DNA from: Paracoccus chinensis
GTDB taxonomy: Bacteria; Pseudomonadota; Alphaproteobacteria; Rhodobacterales; Rhodobacteraceae
Length of the DNA: 64,000 nucleotides
Assembly (NCBI RefSeq): GCF_900102885.1
Contig: NZ_FNGE01000012.1
Coordinates: 35,289 to 99,288 of the forward strand
Reading direction: 5' to 3'
The notes under the pieces are model-generated. The model saw only the letters and a program-made list of their open reading frames with translations, did no database searches and was not told the origin of the DNA. Both the position numbers and the translations under genes were made by a program. Below, piece by piece: positions 1 through 8,847 of the stretch (positions are counted from its first letter, which is position 1; the number at the start of each line of letters is the position of its first letter).

Positions 1-631
1 GGCCGTTGCCCAGCACCAGCACCGCCCCATAGCCGACCGCGATCCCCAGCAGGATCGAGACGCGCCGCAGCGCAAGCCGCCCATAGGTGGAAAACAGCGC
101 GACCGACAGCAGCGTCAGCAGCGCGACGCCCGTATGCGCGCCCGTCCCCTGGATGCCCTGCACGCCCACCGATGCGAGGTTCAGGCCGATGGCCGCCCCG
201 ATGGCGCCGGTCACGGCCGGGGGCATCAGGCGCTCGATCCAGCCCGTGCCGGTCGCCATGACCATGAGACCGATCAGCGTATAAAGCGCGCCTGCCGCGA
301 TGATCCCGCCCAACGCCGGGCCGATGTTGAGGTTGGGCCCGCTGCCCGCATATCCGCTGGCCGCGATCACCACCGCGATGAAGGCGAAGGACGAGCCGAG
401 GTAGCTCGGCACCCGCCCCCCGGTGCAGAGAAAGAAGATCAGCGTCCCGATGCCGGAGAACAGGATCGCGAGGTTCGGGTCGAAGCCCATCAGCAGCGGC
501 GCGAGTATGGTCGAGCCGGACATCGCCACCAGGTGCTGCACCCCCATGGGGATCGCGGTCCCCCAGGGCAGTCGCTCATCCGGCAGGACGACCGCATTGC
601 GCGTCACCGGCCAACGGGGAAAATAGCTCAT
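1..631 (-). CDS. Uracil/xanthine permease family protein (partial, C-terminus outside window)
   Basis: Nucleobase:cation symporter-2 (UraA/SLC23) family inner-membrane permease, expected to import uracil or a related base with protons. The first ~210 codons are present; the frame is still open at the window edge, so the C-terminus lies outside. The start ATG at 629-631 follows an AGAAG-type ribosome site. The protein begins MSYFPRWPVTRNAVVLPDER, a hydrophilic lead of this family, followed by the signature-like stretch PMGVQHLVAMSGSTILAPL and several hydrophobic segments (for example GIGTLIFFLC and SSFAFIAVVIAASGY). Substrate is inferred from family only. It points away from metQ and probably has its own promoter to its right. 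Confidence 0.85.
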   Translation of the reverse strand, partial: MSYFPRWPVTRNAVVLPDERLPWGTAIPMGVQHLVAMSGSTILAPLLMGFDPNLAILFSGIGTLIFFLCTGGRVPSYLGSSFAFIAVVIAASGYAGSGPNLNIGPALGGIIAAGALYTLIGLMVMATGTGWIERLMPPAVTGAIGAAIGLNLASVGVQGIQGTGAHTGVALLTLLSVALFSTYGRLALRRVSILLGIAVGYGAVLVLGNG

Positions 632-805
632 TCTTCTGGTCCATCCTGGGTGCGGCGCCGTCCCCGCCTGCGTCCTCGCGCCTGTTTACAGCGCACCGGG
701 ACGGTCAGGGAGCCTGCGGCGTCATGCACCGGCACCTGCGCCCGCGCAAGGCCACCGGACCAAAGGAGAAGGGGGCTATCGCAGGGATGCCCTCCTTGAA
801 GGCAG

Positions 806-830
806 ACGGCCCGCCGGGGTGGCGGGCCGT
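806..830 (-). terminator. Putative terminator of metNIQ
   Basis: Perfect 10-bp inverted repeat (ACGGCCCGCC / GGCGGGCCGT) with a 5-nt loop, starting 8 nt after the metQ stop. No clear T-run follows, so termination is inferred from stem strength and position. Confidence 0.5.
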
Positions 831-837
831 GGGGCAA

Positions 838-1608
838 TCACCAGGCGGGGATGACCGCGCCTTCGTATTTCGTCTCGATGTAGTTCTTGATCTCGGGCGA
901 GTGATAGACCTCGACCAGCGTCTTGACCCAAGGCTGCTCCTCGTCGCCCTTGCGGACGGCGATCACGTTCGCATAGGGGCTGTCGGCCTTTTCCATAGCG
1001 ATAGAGTCCTCGCGCGGGCTGATCCCGGCGGCCAGTGCGAAGTTCGTGTTGATGACGGCGGCATCGGCGTCTTCCAGCGCGCGGGGCAGCTGGGCCGCGT
1101 CAAGCTCGCGGAACTTCAGGTTCTTGGGATTCTCGGTGATGTCCAGCACCGTGGGCACCAGCCCGGCGTCGGGGTTCACCTTGATGACGCCCTCGTCGGC
1201 CAGCACCAGCAGCGCGCGGCCGCCGTTGGTCGGGTCGTTCGGGATGGCGACATTGGCGCCCTCGGGCAGTTCGTCCAGAGACTTTAGCTTGCTGGAATAG
1301 ACGCCCATCGGGGTGGTGATGGTCTTGGCGACGACCACCAGGTCGAAGCCCCGGTCCTTGATCTGGTTTTCCAGGAAGGGCACGTGCTGGAAGCTGTTGG
1401 CGTTCAGGTCGCCGTCGGCCAGCGCCGTGTTCGGCACGACATAGTCCGAGAACTCGACCACGTCGATGTTCAGGCCTTTCGCGGCGGCCAGCGGAACGAT
1501 CTGTTCCATGATCTCGGCGTGTTCGCCGGGGGTGACGCCGACCTTGATGTCCTCGGCACCGGCCATTCCGGCGCTCAGCGCCAGCGCGGCAGCGATCAGT
1601 CGCAGCAT
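838..1608 (-). CDS. metQ: D-methionine-binding protein MetQ (NlpA family)
   Basis: Periplasmic solute-binding component of the MetNIQ methionine ABC importer. 256 aa with an N-terminal signal segment (MLRLIAAALALSAGMAGA); no lipobox Cys is seen, so it is probably a soluble or differently anchored binding protein. NlpA-family signatures include IKVGVTPGEHAEIMEQIVP near the N-terminus and IPNDPTNGGRALLVL in mid protein. I chose the ATG at 1608 because AAGGAG lies 7 nt upstream; the longer frame from 1635 would run into metI. It is last of three co-directional genes (metN, metI, metQ), 16 nt after metI, followed by a strong hairpin. Confidence 0.93.
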   Translation of the reverse strand: MLRLIAAALALSAGMAGAEDIKVGVTPGEHAEIMEQIVPLAAAKGLNIDVVEFSDYVVPNTALADGDLNANSFQHVPFLENQIKDRGFDLVVVAKTITTPMGVYSSKLKSLDELPEGANVAIPNDPTNGGRALLVLADEGVIKVNPDAGLVPTVLDITENPKNLKFRELDAAQLPRALEDADAAVINTNFALAAGISPREDSIAMEKADSPYANVIAVRKGDEEQPWVKTLVEVYHSPEIKNYIETKYEGAVIPAW

Positions 1609-1624
1609 GGGTTGCTCCTTGAGA

Positions 1625-2299
1625 TTAAAGTCCACGGTCCTTGGCGGCGCGGTGGTCCAGCCTGCGGGCGATCCATTCGCCGAAGGACTGCACCGCCTGC
1701 ACCAGAACGATCAGGATGACGACCACCGCCAGCATCACGTCCGGCATGAAGCGCTGGTAGCCGTAGCGGATGCCGAGATCGCCCAGCCCCTCGCCGCCGA
1801 CCGCGCCGACCATGGCCGAATAGCCGATCAGGCTGACGATGGCGAGCGTCAGGCCCAGCACGATCCCTGGCAGCGCCTCGGGCAGCAGTACCTTGGTGAT
1901 GATCTGGCCGGGGGTGGCGCCCATGGCGCGGGCGGCCTCGATCAGCCCGCCCTCGACCTCGCGGATCGCGGTTTCCACGATCCGGGCGATGAAGGGGGCG
2001 GCAGCCAGGGTCAGGGGCACGATGGCCGCCGTGGTGCCGATGGACGTGCCCGCGATCATGCGGGTGAAAGGGATGATCGCCACCACGAGGATGATGAAGG
2101 GGATCGACCGCAGCGCGTTCACCACCAGCCCCAGCGCGGCGTTGACGGCGGGCGCGGACAGAAGCTCGCCCCGCTTCGAGGTCGCCAGGAACACGCCCAG
2201 CGGCAGGCCCAGAACCGTGCCGATCAGGCCCGAGACGACGACCATGTAGATCGTCTGCAGCGTCGCTTCCCAGAGGATGGGGATCAGGTTAGCCGACAT
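1625..2299 (-). CDS. metI: D-methionine ABC transporter permease MetI
   Basis: Inner-membrane permease of the methionine importer, 224 aa, usual length for MetI. About five or six hydrophobic segments and the BPD_transp_1 EAA-type loop (EAARAMGATPGQIITKVLLP, about residues 140-160) that contacts the ATPase. The sequence NALRSIPFIILVVAIIPFTR is typical of MetI. Its start overlaps the metN stop by 11 nt, indicating translational coupling in a metNIQ operon. Confidence 0.93.
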   Translation of the reverse strand: MSANLIPILWEATLQTIYMVVVSGLIGTVLGLPLGVFLATSKRGELLSAPAVNAALGLVVNALRSIPFIILVVAIIPFTRMIAGTSIGTTAAIVPLTLAAAPFIARIVETAIREVEGGLIEAARAMGATPGQIITKVLLPEALPGIVLGLTLAIVSLIGYSAMVGAVGGEGLGDLGIRYGYQRFMPDVMLAVVVILIVLVQAVQSFGEWIARRLDHRAAKDRGL

Positions 2300-3335
2300 G
2301 GCCCAGCACCTCCGTCCGCAGGTCGTGGGCGTGCAGGTATTCCTGCGCGCGGGGCAGCGCGTCGGCGGGCACCTGCACGGTCAGGTTGCCGAAGGGGCGA
2401 CCGTCGATCTCCTCGATGGAACCGCCAAGGATGCTGGCGTCGATGCCGAGTTCCGCACCAAGGCGCGACAGCACCGGATGGGTGGCGCTGTCGCCGGCGA
2501 AGGTGATCCGCAGGATGGCAGGCCCATCGCCGCCGGGCACGATCCGGCGGGCAATGAAGCCGGGCAGCACCGTCCCGGTCACGCCCGACAGGAAGCTGCG
2601 GGTGACGGGGTCCTGCGGATTGGCGAAGATGTCGTAGGTTTCGCCGGTCTCGACGATGCGGCCCGCTTCCATCACCGCGACATGGTGGCAGATGTCGCGG
2701 ACCACCGCCATCTCGTGCGTGATCAGCAGGATCGTCAGGCCAAGCTCGCGGTTGATGTCGCGCAGCAGCGCAAGGACCGCCTGCGTCGTCTCGGGGTCGA
2801 GCGCGCTGGTCGCCTCGTCCGACAGCAGGACCTTGGGCTCGGTGGCAAGCGCGCGCGCGATGCCCACGCGCTGCTTCTGCCCGCCCGACAACTGGGCCGG
2901 ATAGCGGTCGGCCAGCGCGCCGAGGCCCACGAGGTCGATCAGGCGGGCAACACGGCGGTCGATCTCGGGGCGTGCGACGCCCGCGATCTCCAGCGGCAGG
3001 GCCACGTTGCCGCGCACGGTGCGGTTCGCGAGCAGGTTGAAGTGCTGGAAGATCATGCCGACGTCGCGGCGCAGGCTCCGCAACTCGCGCCCGCGCGCGG
3101 TGGTCACGTCGCGGCCCAGCACCTCGACCCGGCCAGCCGAGGCGCGCTCCAGCCCGTTGACCAGCCGCAGCAGCGTGGACTTGCCCGCGCCGGACCGGCC
3201 GATGACGCCCGTGATCCCGCCCGCCTGCACGTCCAGGCTGACGCGGTCCAGCGCGGCGACCGCGCCCCCGCGCTGGGGCCAGGTCTTGCTGACCTCGCGG
3301 AAGGTGATGGCGGCGTGGGACGGAGTGGTATCCAT
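2289..3335 (-). CDS. metN: Methionine ABC transporter ATP-binding protein MetN
   Basis: ATPase of the methionine importer. From the ATG at 3335 the protein is 348 aa, matching MetN. Walker A GRSGAGKST (about residue 46), Q-loop in MIFQHFNLL, signature LSGGQKQRV, Walker B VLLSDEATSALD and the H-loop in LLITHEMAVV are all intact. A C-terminal NIL regulatory domain (about residues 265-345) is expected to bind methionine and inhibit transport; it is recognised from its position and the pattern ILRITFAGDSATHPVLSRL. The longer frame from 3485 adds 50 residues of low-complexity, Arg-rich sequence and is unlikely. First gene of the operon. No SAM riboswitch was recognised upstream. Confidence 0.92.
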   Translation of the reverse strand: MDTTPSHAAITFREVSKTWPQRGGAVAALDRVSLDVQAGGITGVIGRSGAGKSTLLRLVNGLERASAGRVEVLGRDVTTARGRELRSLRRDVGMIFQHFNLLANRTVRGNVALPLEIAGVARPEIDRRVARLIDLVGLGALADRYPAQLSGGQKQRVGIARALATEPKVLLSDEATSALDPETTQAVLALLRDINRELGLTILLITHEMAVVRDICHHVAVMEAGRIVETGETYDIFANPQDPVTRSFLSGVTGTVLPGFIARRIVPGGDGPAILRITFAGDSATHPVLSRLGAELGIDASILGGSIEEIDGRPFGNLTVQVPADALPRAQEYLHAHDLRTEVLGHVG

Positions 3336-3584
3336 GGGCGGTGAGGTATCGGGACTGACCGCAGGCTTCAATGGCCGCAGGCGCGGCGAGGGGCGAAAAG
3401 GACGCCGTTCGCCATGCCCTGAAGGCAGGACGGAACGCCGTGCCTGCCGTGCCGGCAAATTCCCTGAACTTTCCGCAATCGCCACAAGGCGCAGAAGTTC
3501 CTTCCGCCCGGATCAGCCGCCCTGTCATTCCTGCGGACGATTTTCCGCAACACCTCCGGCCGGCTGCCATTGCCACAAGTCATC

Positions 3585-3606
3585 CTGCCCCGGAGTTCCG
3601 GGGCAG
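3585..3606 (-). terminator. Putative terminator of the OYE-family gene
   Basis: Perfect 10-bp inverted repeat (CTGCCCCGGA / TCCGGGGCAG) around 2 nt, starting 11 nt downstream of the stop at 3618. No T-run. It would also insulate metN from upstream transcription. Confidence 0.45.
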
Positions 3607-3617
3607 GGGGAACATGC

Positions 3618-4736
3618 TCAACTTTCCGCGCTGCCTTCCAGATCGAACAGCGAGCGGTACTGGCGCGGCTGCGAACGCAGGTACTGCTCGGGCGCACGGA
3701 CCCTTGCCCCCAGATGGGCCGCCGCGTGCCAGGGCCAGCGGGGATCGTAAAGGATCGTGCGGGCCAGACCGATCATGTCTGCGTCGCCCGTGCCGATGAT
3801 GGCCTCGGCCTGTTCGTAGTCGGTGATGAGACCAACGGCGACGACCGGCATCTTCACCGCCTGCTTGACCGCGCGGGCCAGCGGCACCTGGTAGTTCGGA
3901 CCGACGGGGATCTGCTGGCGCGGGTCCAGCCCGCCGCTGGAGACATGGATCGCGTCACAGCCCCGCGCTTCCAAGGCCTGCGCCAGCGCGACGGTCTGCT
4001 CGATGTCCCAGCCGCCCTCGACCCAATCCGTGCCCGAGACGCGGACCGACACGGGGCGGTCCGCCGGGAAAGCCTCGCGGACGGCGTCGAAGACTTCCAG
4101 CGTCAGGCGCATCCGGTTTTCGAGGCTGCCGCCGTATTCGTCCGTGCGCCGGTTCGACAAGGGCGACAGGAACTGGTGCAGCAGATAGCCATGGGCCGCG
4201 TGGATCTGCACAGCCTCGATGTCCAGCCGTCCTGCCCGGCGCGCGGCGTCGGCGAAGGCGGTGCGGACCCGCTCGATCCCCGCGCGGTCCAGCACCGTGG
4301 GCGGGTTCTCGCCATCGGCAAAAGGCGCCGCGCTGGCCGACACGGTCTGCCAGCCGTTCGCGTGATCGGGCGCGATCTGGCGGCCGCCTTTCCACGGCAG
4401 GTCGGTCGAGGCCTTGCGCCCGGCATGGGCCAGCTGGATCGCGATGGGCATGTCGGACCAGCGCCGCACGCTTTCCAGCGTTCGCGCCATGGCCTGCTCG
4501 GTCTCGTCGGACCACAGTCCCACGTCGCCATAGGTGATGCGGCCCTCGGGCTCGACCGCCGTGGCCTCGATCGTCAGCAGCCCCGCGCCGGACAGGGCAA
4601 GGTGGCCCAGATGGATCAGGTGCCAGTCGGTCATGCAGCCGTCCTGCGCCGAGTAGGTGCACATCGGCGCGATCACGATGCGGTTGGACAGCTTGAGCTT
4701 GCCCACGGTCAGGGGGCTGAACAGGCGGGATGTCAT
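3618..4736 (-). CDS. NADH:flavin oxidoreductase, Old Yellow Enzyme (NamA/YqjM-like) family
   Basis: FMN-dependent ene-reductase family enzyme with a TIM barrel, 372 aa. N-terminal RLFSPLTVGKLKLSNRIVIA and APMCTYSAQDG are typical of the YqjM/NamA class, where the Cys in MCTYS tunes the flavin. HAGRKAS and QIHAAHGYLLHQFLSP carry the flavin and substrate-binding His and catalytic-loop residues; VGLITDYEQAE and MIGLARTILYDPRWPWHAA form the C-terminal FMN phosphate site. Start chosen at 4736 (AAGGAA upstream); the frame extends to 4847 without family similarity. Cytosolic; natural substrate unknown. It is divergent from the glycosidase-like gene and followed by a hairpin. Confidence 0.9.
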   Translation of the reverse strand: MTSRLFSPLTVGKLKLSNRIVIAPMCTYSAQDGCMTDWHLIHLGHLALSGAGLLTIEATAVEPEGRITYGDVGLWSDETEQAMARTLESVRRWSDMPIAIQLAHAGRKASTDLPWKGGRQIAPDHANGWQTVSASAAPFADGENPPTVLDRAGIERVRTAFADAARRAGRLDIEAVQIHAAHGYLLHQFLSPLSNRRTDEYGGSLENRMRLTLEVFDAVREAFPADRPVSVRVSGTDWVEGGWDIEQTVALAQALEARGCDAIHVSSGGLDPRQQIPVGPNYQVPLARAVKQAVKMPVVAVGLITDYEQAEAIIGTGDADMIGLARTILYDPRWPWHAAAHLGARVRAPEQYLRSQPRQYRSLFDLEGSAES

Positions 4737-4861
4737 GCGGCGGTTTCCTTCTTTGCTTTGGCAACAGCGTTGGGCCCGGATCGTTCCTTCTGCAAGCCTG
4801 CATGGCAGGGCTGCGGCTGGTGCAGTTGTTCCACGATCAGTTCGCACTATGTTCCCGCGTC

Positions 4862-5722
4862 ATGGATGGATCCCCCGCACATATGACCTGGGCCGCGCAG
4901 GAGGCCTCGGGGTCGCCGCTGCTGGCCGGCTTCGAATGCGGCCGCCTGCACTGGAACGGCCACGACCTGCTTCACTCGACCGGCCACCTGCCCGACGGCC
5001 GGATGCAGCACCATTATGCCACCGCCGTGGCCGAGGGCGCGGCGGGCGCGCGCGACGGCCTGTCCTGGCGCCACGACGTCGTGGAACGTGTCCGTGCCGT
5101 GCCGGACGGCTTTCCGGTAATCTGGGACTTCGCGCATTTCGACCTGCCGCCGCGTCCGGCGCAGCACGCGCTGGCCTGCGCCATGGCGCTGCCGCCGAAT
5201 TCCTGGGCCATCGCCGTCAACGAGCCCTCGGTCGGTCGCCGGGTGTCGGGCGTCATCCGGTCCCGCGCGGTCAAGGCGGCGCTGCGGATGATGACCACGG
5301 TGGCGATGCTGCCGGACCGGCCGCGCTTCGCGACCTGCGACCCCTTCCATCACCTGCATCCCGAGGTCTTCCGCGCCACCGATCAGCTGGTCGCCAGCGG
5401 CCTGATCGAGATGGTGGGCATCAACTACTACCCCCACCACGCCATCGAGCCGCTGCACCATGTCCTGCGCGTCGTGGCCGACCGCTGGCGACTGCCCGTG
5501 ATGATCACCGAAACCGGCTGGCACGACGGGCTGCACGCGGCGCACCGGCGCTTTCCCCATATCCACGATCGCTGGGGCTGGCTGGCCCATGTCCGGGCCG
5601 AGGTGGAACGCTCGGGTGTGCCGGTCGCGGGGATCTGCTGGTATCCTTGGCTCGACATGCCCGACTGGGGCGACCCGCACCGCGGCCGCTGGCCCTGCGG
5701 CTGGCCGGGCCGGCAGGCCTGA
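4862..5722 (+). CDS. Small GH1-like glycoside hydrolase (TIM barrel)
   Basis: Probably a clan GH-A glycosidase related to GH1, but short (286 aa from the ATG at 4862, against about 450 for GH1). Both expected catalytic glutamates are present in family contexts: NEPSV (acid/base) and ITETGWHDG (nucleophile, equivalent to ITENG), with INYYPHHA and GICWYPWLDMPDWG also GH1-like. No signal peptide, so probably cytosolic. The start is uncertain: neither 4862 nor 4883 has a good ribosome site, and the frame is open back to 4730. It is transcribed divergently from the OYE-family gene. Substrate cannot be inferred. Confidence 0.65.
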   Translation: MDGSPAHMTWAAQEASGSPLLAGFECGRLHWNGHDLLHSTGHLPDGRMQHHYATAVAEGAAGARDGLSWRHDVVERVRAVPDGFPVIWDFAHFDLPPRPAQHALACAMALPPNSWAIAVNEPSVGRRVSGVIRSRAVKAALRMMTTVAMLPDRPRFATCDPFHHLHPEVFRATDQLVASGLIEMVGINYYPHHAIEPLHHVLRVVADRWRLPVMITETGWHDGLHAAHRRFPHIHDRWGWLAHVRAEVERSGVPVAGICWYPWLDMPDWGDPHRGRWPCGWPGRQA

Positions 5723-5729
5723 ACCCGCC

Positions 5730-6701
5730 TCAATCCTGCGGGGTCAGCGAGGCAGCCTCCTGCAGCAGCCCCTCGAACAGGGGGGACTTGGCCTTCCACT
5801 GATCGTGATAGGCCTCGATGGCGGGACCGAACCAGGCGCGGTTCACCTTGACCACGGGAACGCCGGTGCCCTGCAGATGGGCCAGGAACTCCTGCTCCAG
5901 CCCCGCGTAGGCCTCGACGATATGGGCGGTCTCGGCGGCGAATTCCTCGGCGATGATGGCCTGGTCCCCGGGCGCAATCTGCGCCCATTTCCGTCCCGAG
6001 GCCGCCGCCAGCATCGGGAACATCCCGTGGTCCGAGTTCAGGATCATGCCCGCGTTGGCATAATAGTTGCTGTTCCAGGTGCCTTCGAGGTCGATCTGCA
6101 TCCCGTCGATCTGCCCGGTGGCGAATGCGTCATAAACCGCAGGCAGCGGCATCGGCGTCGGTACGGCCTTGAGCCCGGTCCAGAGGGCCAGTTCCGGCGC
6201 ATAGGGCAGGGTGCGGATCTTCTTGCCCGAAAGCTCCGCCGCCGTCCCGACCTTGTCGCGCAGCACGACCTGCCGCATCCCTGACAGCGCCCAGCCCAGG
6301 CCCTTCAGCCCGAAGGCGGGCAGCTTTTCGTCCAGCGCGGCGGTCGTCTGTCCTTCCAGAAGGCGCCCGGCCGTGGGGATGTCGGGCACCAGGTAGGGCG
6401 CGGCCAGGATGCCGAAATCGTTGTCGCGGTTGGCCAACTCGCCCATCGTCAGAAAGGCGAAATCCAGTGCCCCCGTCTGCATCTGCTGCAGGATCTGCGC
6501 CTCTGGCCCCAGCTGGCCTGATGGGAACAGCAGGATGTTCACCCGGCCTTCCGTGCGGTCCTTGATGCGCCCGGCCATCTCGGTCGCGCTTTTCGCCCAT
6601 TGGTGGGACGGAGGCACGATCATCGACATGCGGTAATCGGCGGCCTGCGCAGCCCCGGTCAGCAGCGCGAGGGCGGCCCCGAAAAGGACGGAAATCTTCA
6701 T
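5730..6701 (-). CDS. TRAP transporter substrate-binding protein (DctP family)
   Basis: Periplasmic extracytoplasmic receptor of a tripartite ATP-independent transporter. 323 aa with a clear signal peptide (MKISVLFGAALALLTGAAQA, cleavage before ADYRMS). DctP-family features are the N-terminal GRVNILLFPSGQLGPEAQIL, the helix AFATGQIDGMQIDLEGTWNS and the Arg-containing ALSGMRQVVLRDKVG, which usually binds a substrate carboxylate. First converging with the glycosidase gene (7 nt apart). It lies downstream of the two membrane subunits in a Q-M-P order. The ligand is not deducible. Confidence 0.9.
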   Translation of the reverse strand: MKISVLFGAALALLTGAAQAADYRMSMIVPPSHQWAKSATEMAGRIKDRTEGRVNILLFPSGQLGPEAQILQQMQTGALDFAFLTMGELANRDNDFGILAAPYLVPDIPTAGRLLEGQTTAALDEKLPAFGLKGLGWALSGMRQVVLRDKVGTAAELSGKKIRTLPYAPELALWTGLKAVPTPMPLPAVYDAFATGQIDGMQIDLEGTWNSNYYANAGMILNSDHGMFPMLAAASGRKWAQIAPGDQAIIAEEFAAETAHIVEAYAGLEQEFLAHLQGTGVPVVKVNRAWFGPAIEAYHDQWKAKSPLFEGLLQEAASLTPQD

Positions 6702-6725
6702 GCAATGCTCCGGGTGATGCGCCCC

Positions 6726-7997
6726 TCACAGCCAGCGCGCCAGCGCCAGCGTGATCTCGGGCCAGACGATGATCAGAAGGATGACAAGGAAGGCCACGGC
6801 CAGGAAGGGGACCAGCAGGGCGGCAAGGCGCTCGGCCCGGACCCTAGTCAGCAGGGATGCGGTGAACAGCCCCGTGCCCACCGGCGGCGTCACCAGCCCC
6901 AGCGTGAGGTTCAGGCACAGCACGATCCCGAAGTGGATCGGGTCGAGCCCATAGACCCCCGTCGCCACCGGCAGGAACACCGGCACGATCAGGATGATCG
7001 CGGGGATCGGGTCCATGACCATGCCGACGCCCAGCAGCAGCAGGTTCAGCAGCAGCAGGAACAGGACGGGAGAATCCGTCAGCCCGCTGAGCCAGGCGGC
7101 GACGGCGGCGGGGACATTGGCGAAGGTGATGACCCAGGCGAAGACCTGGGCGGAGGCGATCAGGAACAGCACCACCGCCGCGCCCCGCCCGGCGCTGACC
7201 AGCGCGGGCCAGATGTCGGCGACCGTCATCTCGCGATAGACAAACAGCCCGATCAGGATCGCGAGCAGGCTGGCAACGACGGCCGATTCCGTCGGCGTCG
7301 CGAAGCCGCCCAGGATCGAGACGATGATCGACAGCGGGATCAGCGCGGCGGGCAGGGCCTCGACGACGGCGCGCAGGCGTTCGGCCCGGGTCATGCGGGG
7401 CGTGCGCGGAAAATCCCGGCGCTGGGCCATCCAGCCGATCAGCCCGCAGAAGCCCAGGAAGATCAGGACGCCGGGCAGGATGCCGGCCACGAACATCTCT
7501 CCGATCGGCACCTGGGCGATCACGCCGTAGATGATGAACAGCATCGAGGGCGGGATGATCGGCGCCAGCAGCCCGCCCGCGGCCGTGATCGCGGCCGAGA
7601 CGTCGCGAGGATAGCCTGCCTTCTCCATCTCGGGCACTGCGAGCCGCGCCATGATGGTGATCTGCGCCACGGTCGACCCCAGGATCGAGGCCATCATCAT
7701 GTTCGCGCCCAGGTTCACATAGGCCAGCCCCCCGCGCAGCTGCGGCAAGGCCGCCAGCGCAAGCGCCATCAGCCGCCGCCCGATGCCGCCTGCGTTCATG
7801 AACTCGCCCAGCAGGATGAACAGCGGCAGCGCGAGCATCCCGTAGTTTTCCAGCCCCCCGAACATCTGCTGGGGATAGGACTGCAGCAGCACCAGGTTGC
7901 CCGAGACGGCGATGTAGATCAGCGCCACCGCCGCCAGCGCCAGCGAGATCGGCAGCCCCGCCAGCAGCAGGCCCAGGAAGGACAGCCCCACCGTCAT
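6726..7997 (-). CDS. TRAP transporter large permease (DctM family)
   Basis: Main membrane subunit of the TRAP importer, 423 aa with about 12 hydrophobic segments, driven by a sodium or proton gradient. Family motifs include GLENYGMLALPLFILLGEFM near the N-terminus, AAGGLLAPIIPPSMLFIIYG in the middle and PVGTGLFTASLLTRVRAERL near the C-terminus. It overlaps the small permease gene by 4 nt (ATGA) and precedes the binding protein by 24 nt. Confidence 0.93.
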   Translation of the reverse strand: MTVGLSFLGLLLAGLPISLALAAVALIYIAVSGNLVLLQSYPQQMFGGLENYGMLALPLFILLGEFMNAGGIGRRLMALALAALPQLRGGLAYVNLGANMMMASILGSTVAQITIMARLAVPEMEKAGYPRDVSAAITAAGGLLAPIIPPSMLFIIYGVIAQVPIGEMFVAGILPGVLIFLGFCGLIGWMAQRRDFPRTPRMTRAERLRAVVEALPAALIPLSIIVSILGGFATPTESAVVASLLAILIGLFVYREMTVADIWPALVSAGRGAAVVLFLIASAQVFAWVITFANVPAAVAAWLSGLTDSPVLFLLLLNLLLLGVGMVMDPIPAIILIVPVFLPVATGVYGLDPIHFGIVLCLNLTLGLVTPPVGTGLFTASLLTRVRAERLAALLVPFLAVAFLVILLIIVWPEITLALARWL

Positions 7998-8593
7998 CGC
8001 GCGTCCCCTTCTCGCAGGCGGCGGATGTCACGTTTCAGCGCCGCCAGCGCATGGACGCATGACAGCAGCGCGAAGACCGGCATGACCATCCAGAACCACA
8101 GCTTGGACAGGCCCAGCGTCAGCGTACGCTCCTGGTAGATGAAGTTGTAGCTTTCCAGCGAATAGGCCTGCAGCGATTGCGCTCCGAAGGCCCGCACCGG
8201 GTCGAACCAGCGCCAGCAGAGCCAGGCGAGAGTGACGAAGAAGCCCAGAACGACCAAGTCCACGCAGATCGCAAGCGGCGCCCGCAGGGGGGCGGGCAGG
8301 GCGCCCGGCAGCAGCGTCACCGCCATGTGCTGACCCCGCGCCAGCGCCGCCGCCGCCCCCAGGAAGGCCGCGCAGGCCATCAGCAGGACGGCAGCCTCGT
8401 CGGCCCAGATCAGCGGCGCGCCCAGCGCCCGCAGGGCCACGTTCACGGCCAGGATGGCGAAGATGGCGGCGATCAGGAAGGCCGTCGCCTGTTCCTCGAC
8501 CAGGGCAAGCCGCCGGTCCAGCCGCGCGAGCGTCGTCGCGGGTACGGGGCCGGCCCGAAGGCCGGGGGCGGCAAGGCTGTTCGTCTCGTTCAC
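7994..8593 (-). CDS. TRAP transporter small permease (DctQ family)
   Basis: Small membrane subunit that pairs with DctM. 199 aa with four hydrophobic segments (FLIAAIFAILAVNVALRA, AAVLLMACAAFLGAAAALA, ICVDLVVLGFFVTLAWL and FWMVMPVFALLSCVHALAAL) and the typical WADEAAVLLMACAAFLGAAA region. It opens the operon; the promoter must lie in 8594-8777. Confidence 0.88.
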   Translation of the reverse strand: MNETNSLAAPGLRAGPVPATTLARLDRRLALVEEQATAFLIAAIFAILAVNVALRALGAPLIWADEAAVLLMACAAFLGAAAALARGQHMAVTLLPGALPAPLRAPLAICVDLVVLGFFVTLAWLCWRWFDPVRAFGAQSLQAYSLESYNFIYQERTLTLGLSKLWFWMVMPVFALLSCVHALAALKRDIRRLREGDAR

Positions 8594-8777
8594 AGGTGCT
8601 CTCTTAAGCAGGAAGCCTGGGGATCGGTTTGCCTGGGCATCGCCTGGGTACGAGTTCTGCCGCGCGCAACGGCAGGACGCTCATGTTGCGTCTTGGCGGA
8701 TGTCTCCAGCGCCTTCAAGCCGCAGCCCTCGGGATCGGGCGGCCGGGAGGGCAGGAGGCAGTAGCCGCTCAAGGGAA

Positions 8778-8802
8778 CAGGCGCGAGGATGCCTCGCGCC
8801 TG
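8778..8802 (-). terminator. Putative terminator of the catalase gene
   Basis: 11-bp perfect inverted repeat (CAGGCGCGAGG / CCTCGCGCCTG) with a 3-nt loop, 45 nt after the catalase stop; on the minus strand it is followed by TTCCCTT. The remaining 8594-8777 presumably holds the TRAP operon promoter; no other element was recognised. Confidence 0.5.
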
Positions 8803-8847
8803 CCGGTGATCGGACGCGGACCCGGGGGCCCGCGTCATGAAGGAGGC

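Noticed and set aside
3336..3617. SAM riboswitch upstream of metN
   Set aside because: No SAM-I or SAM-II core sequence or pseudoknot pattern was recognisable in the minus-strand leader.
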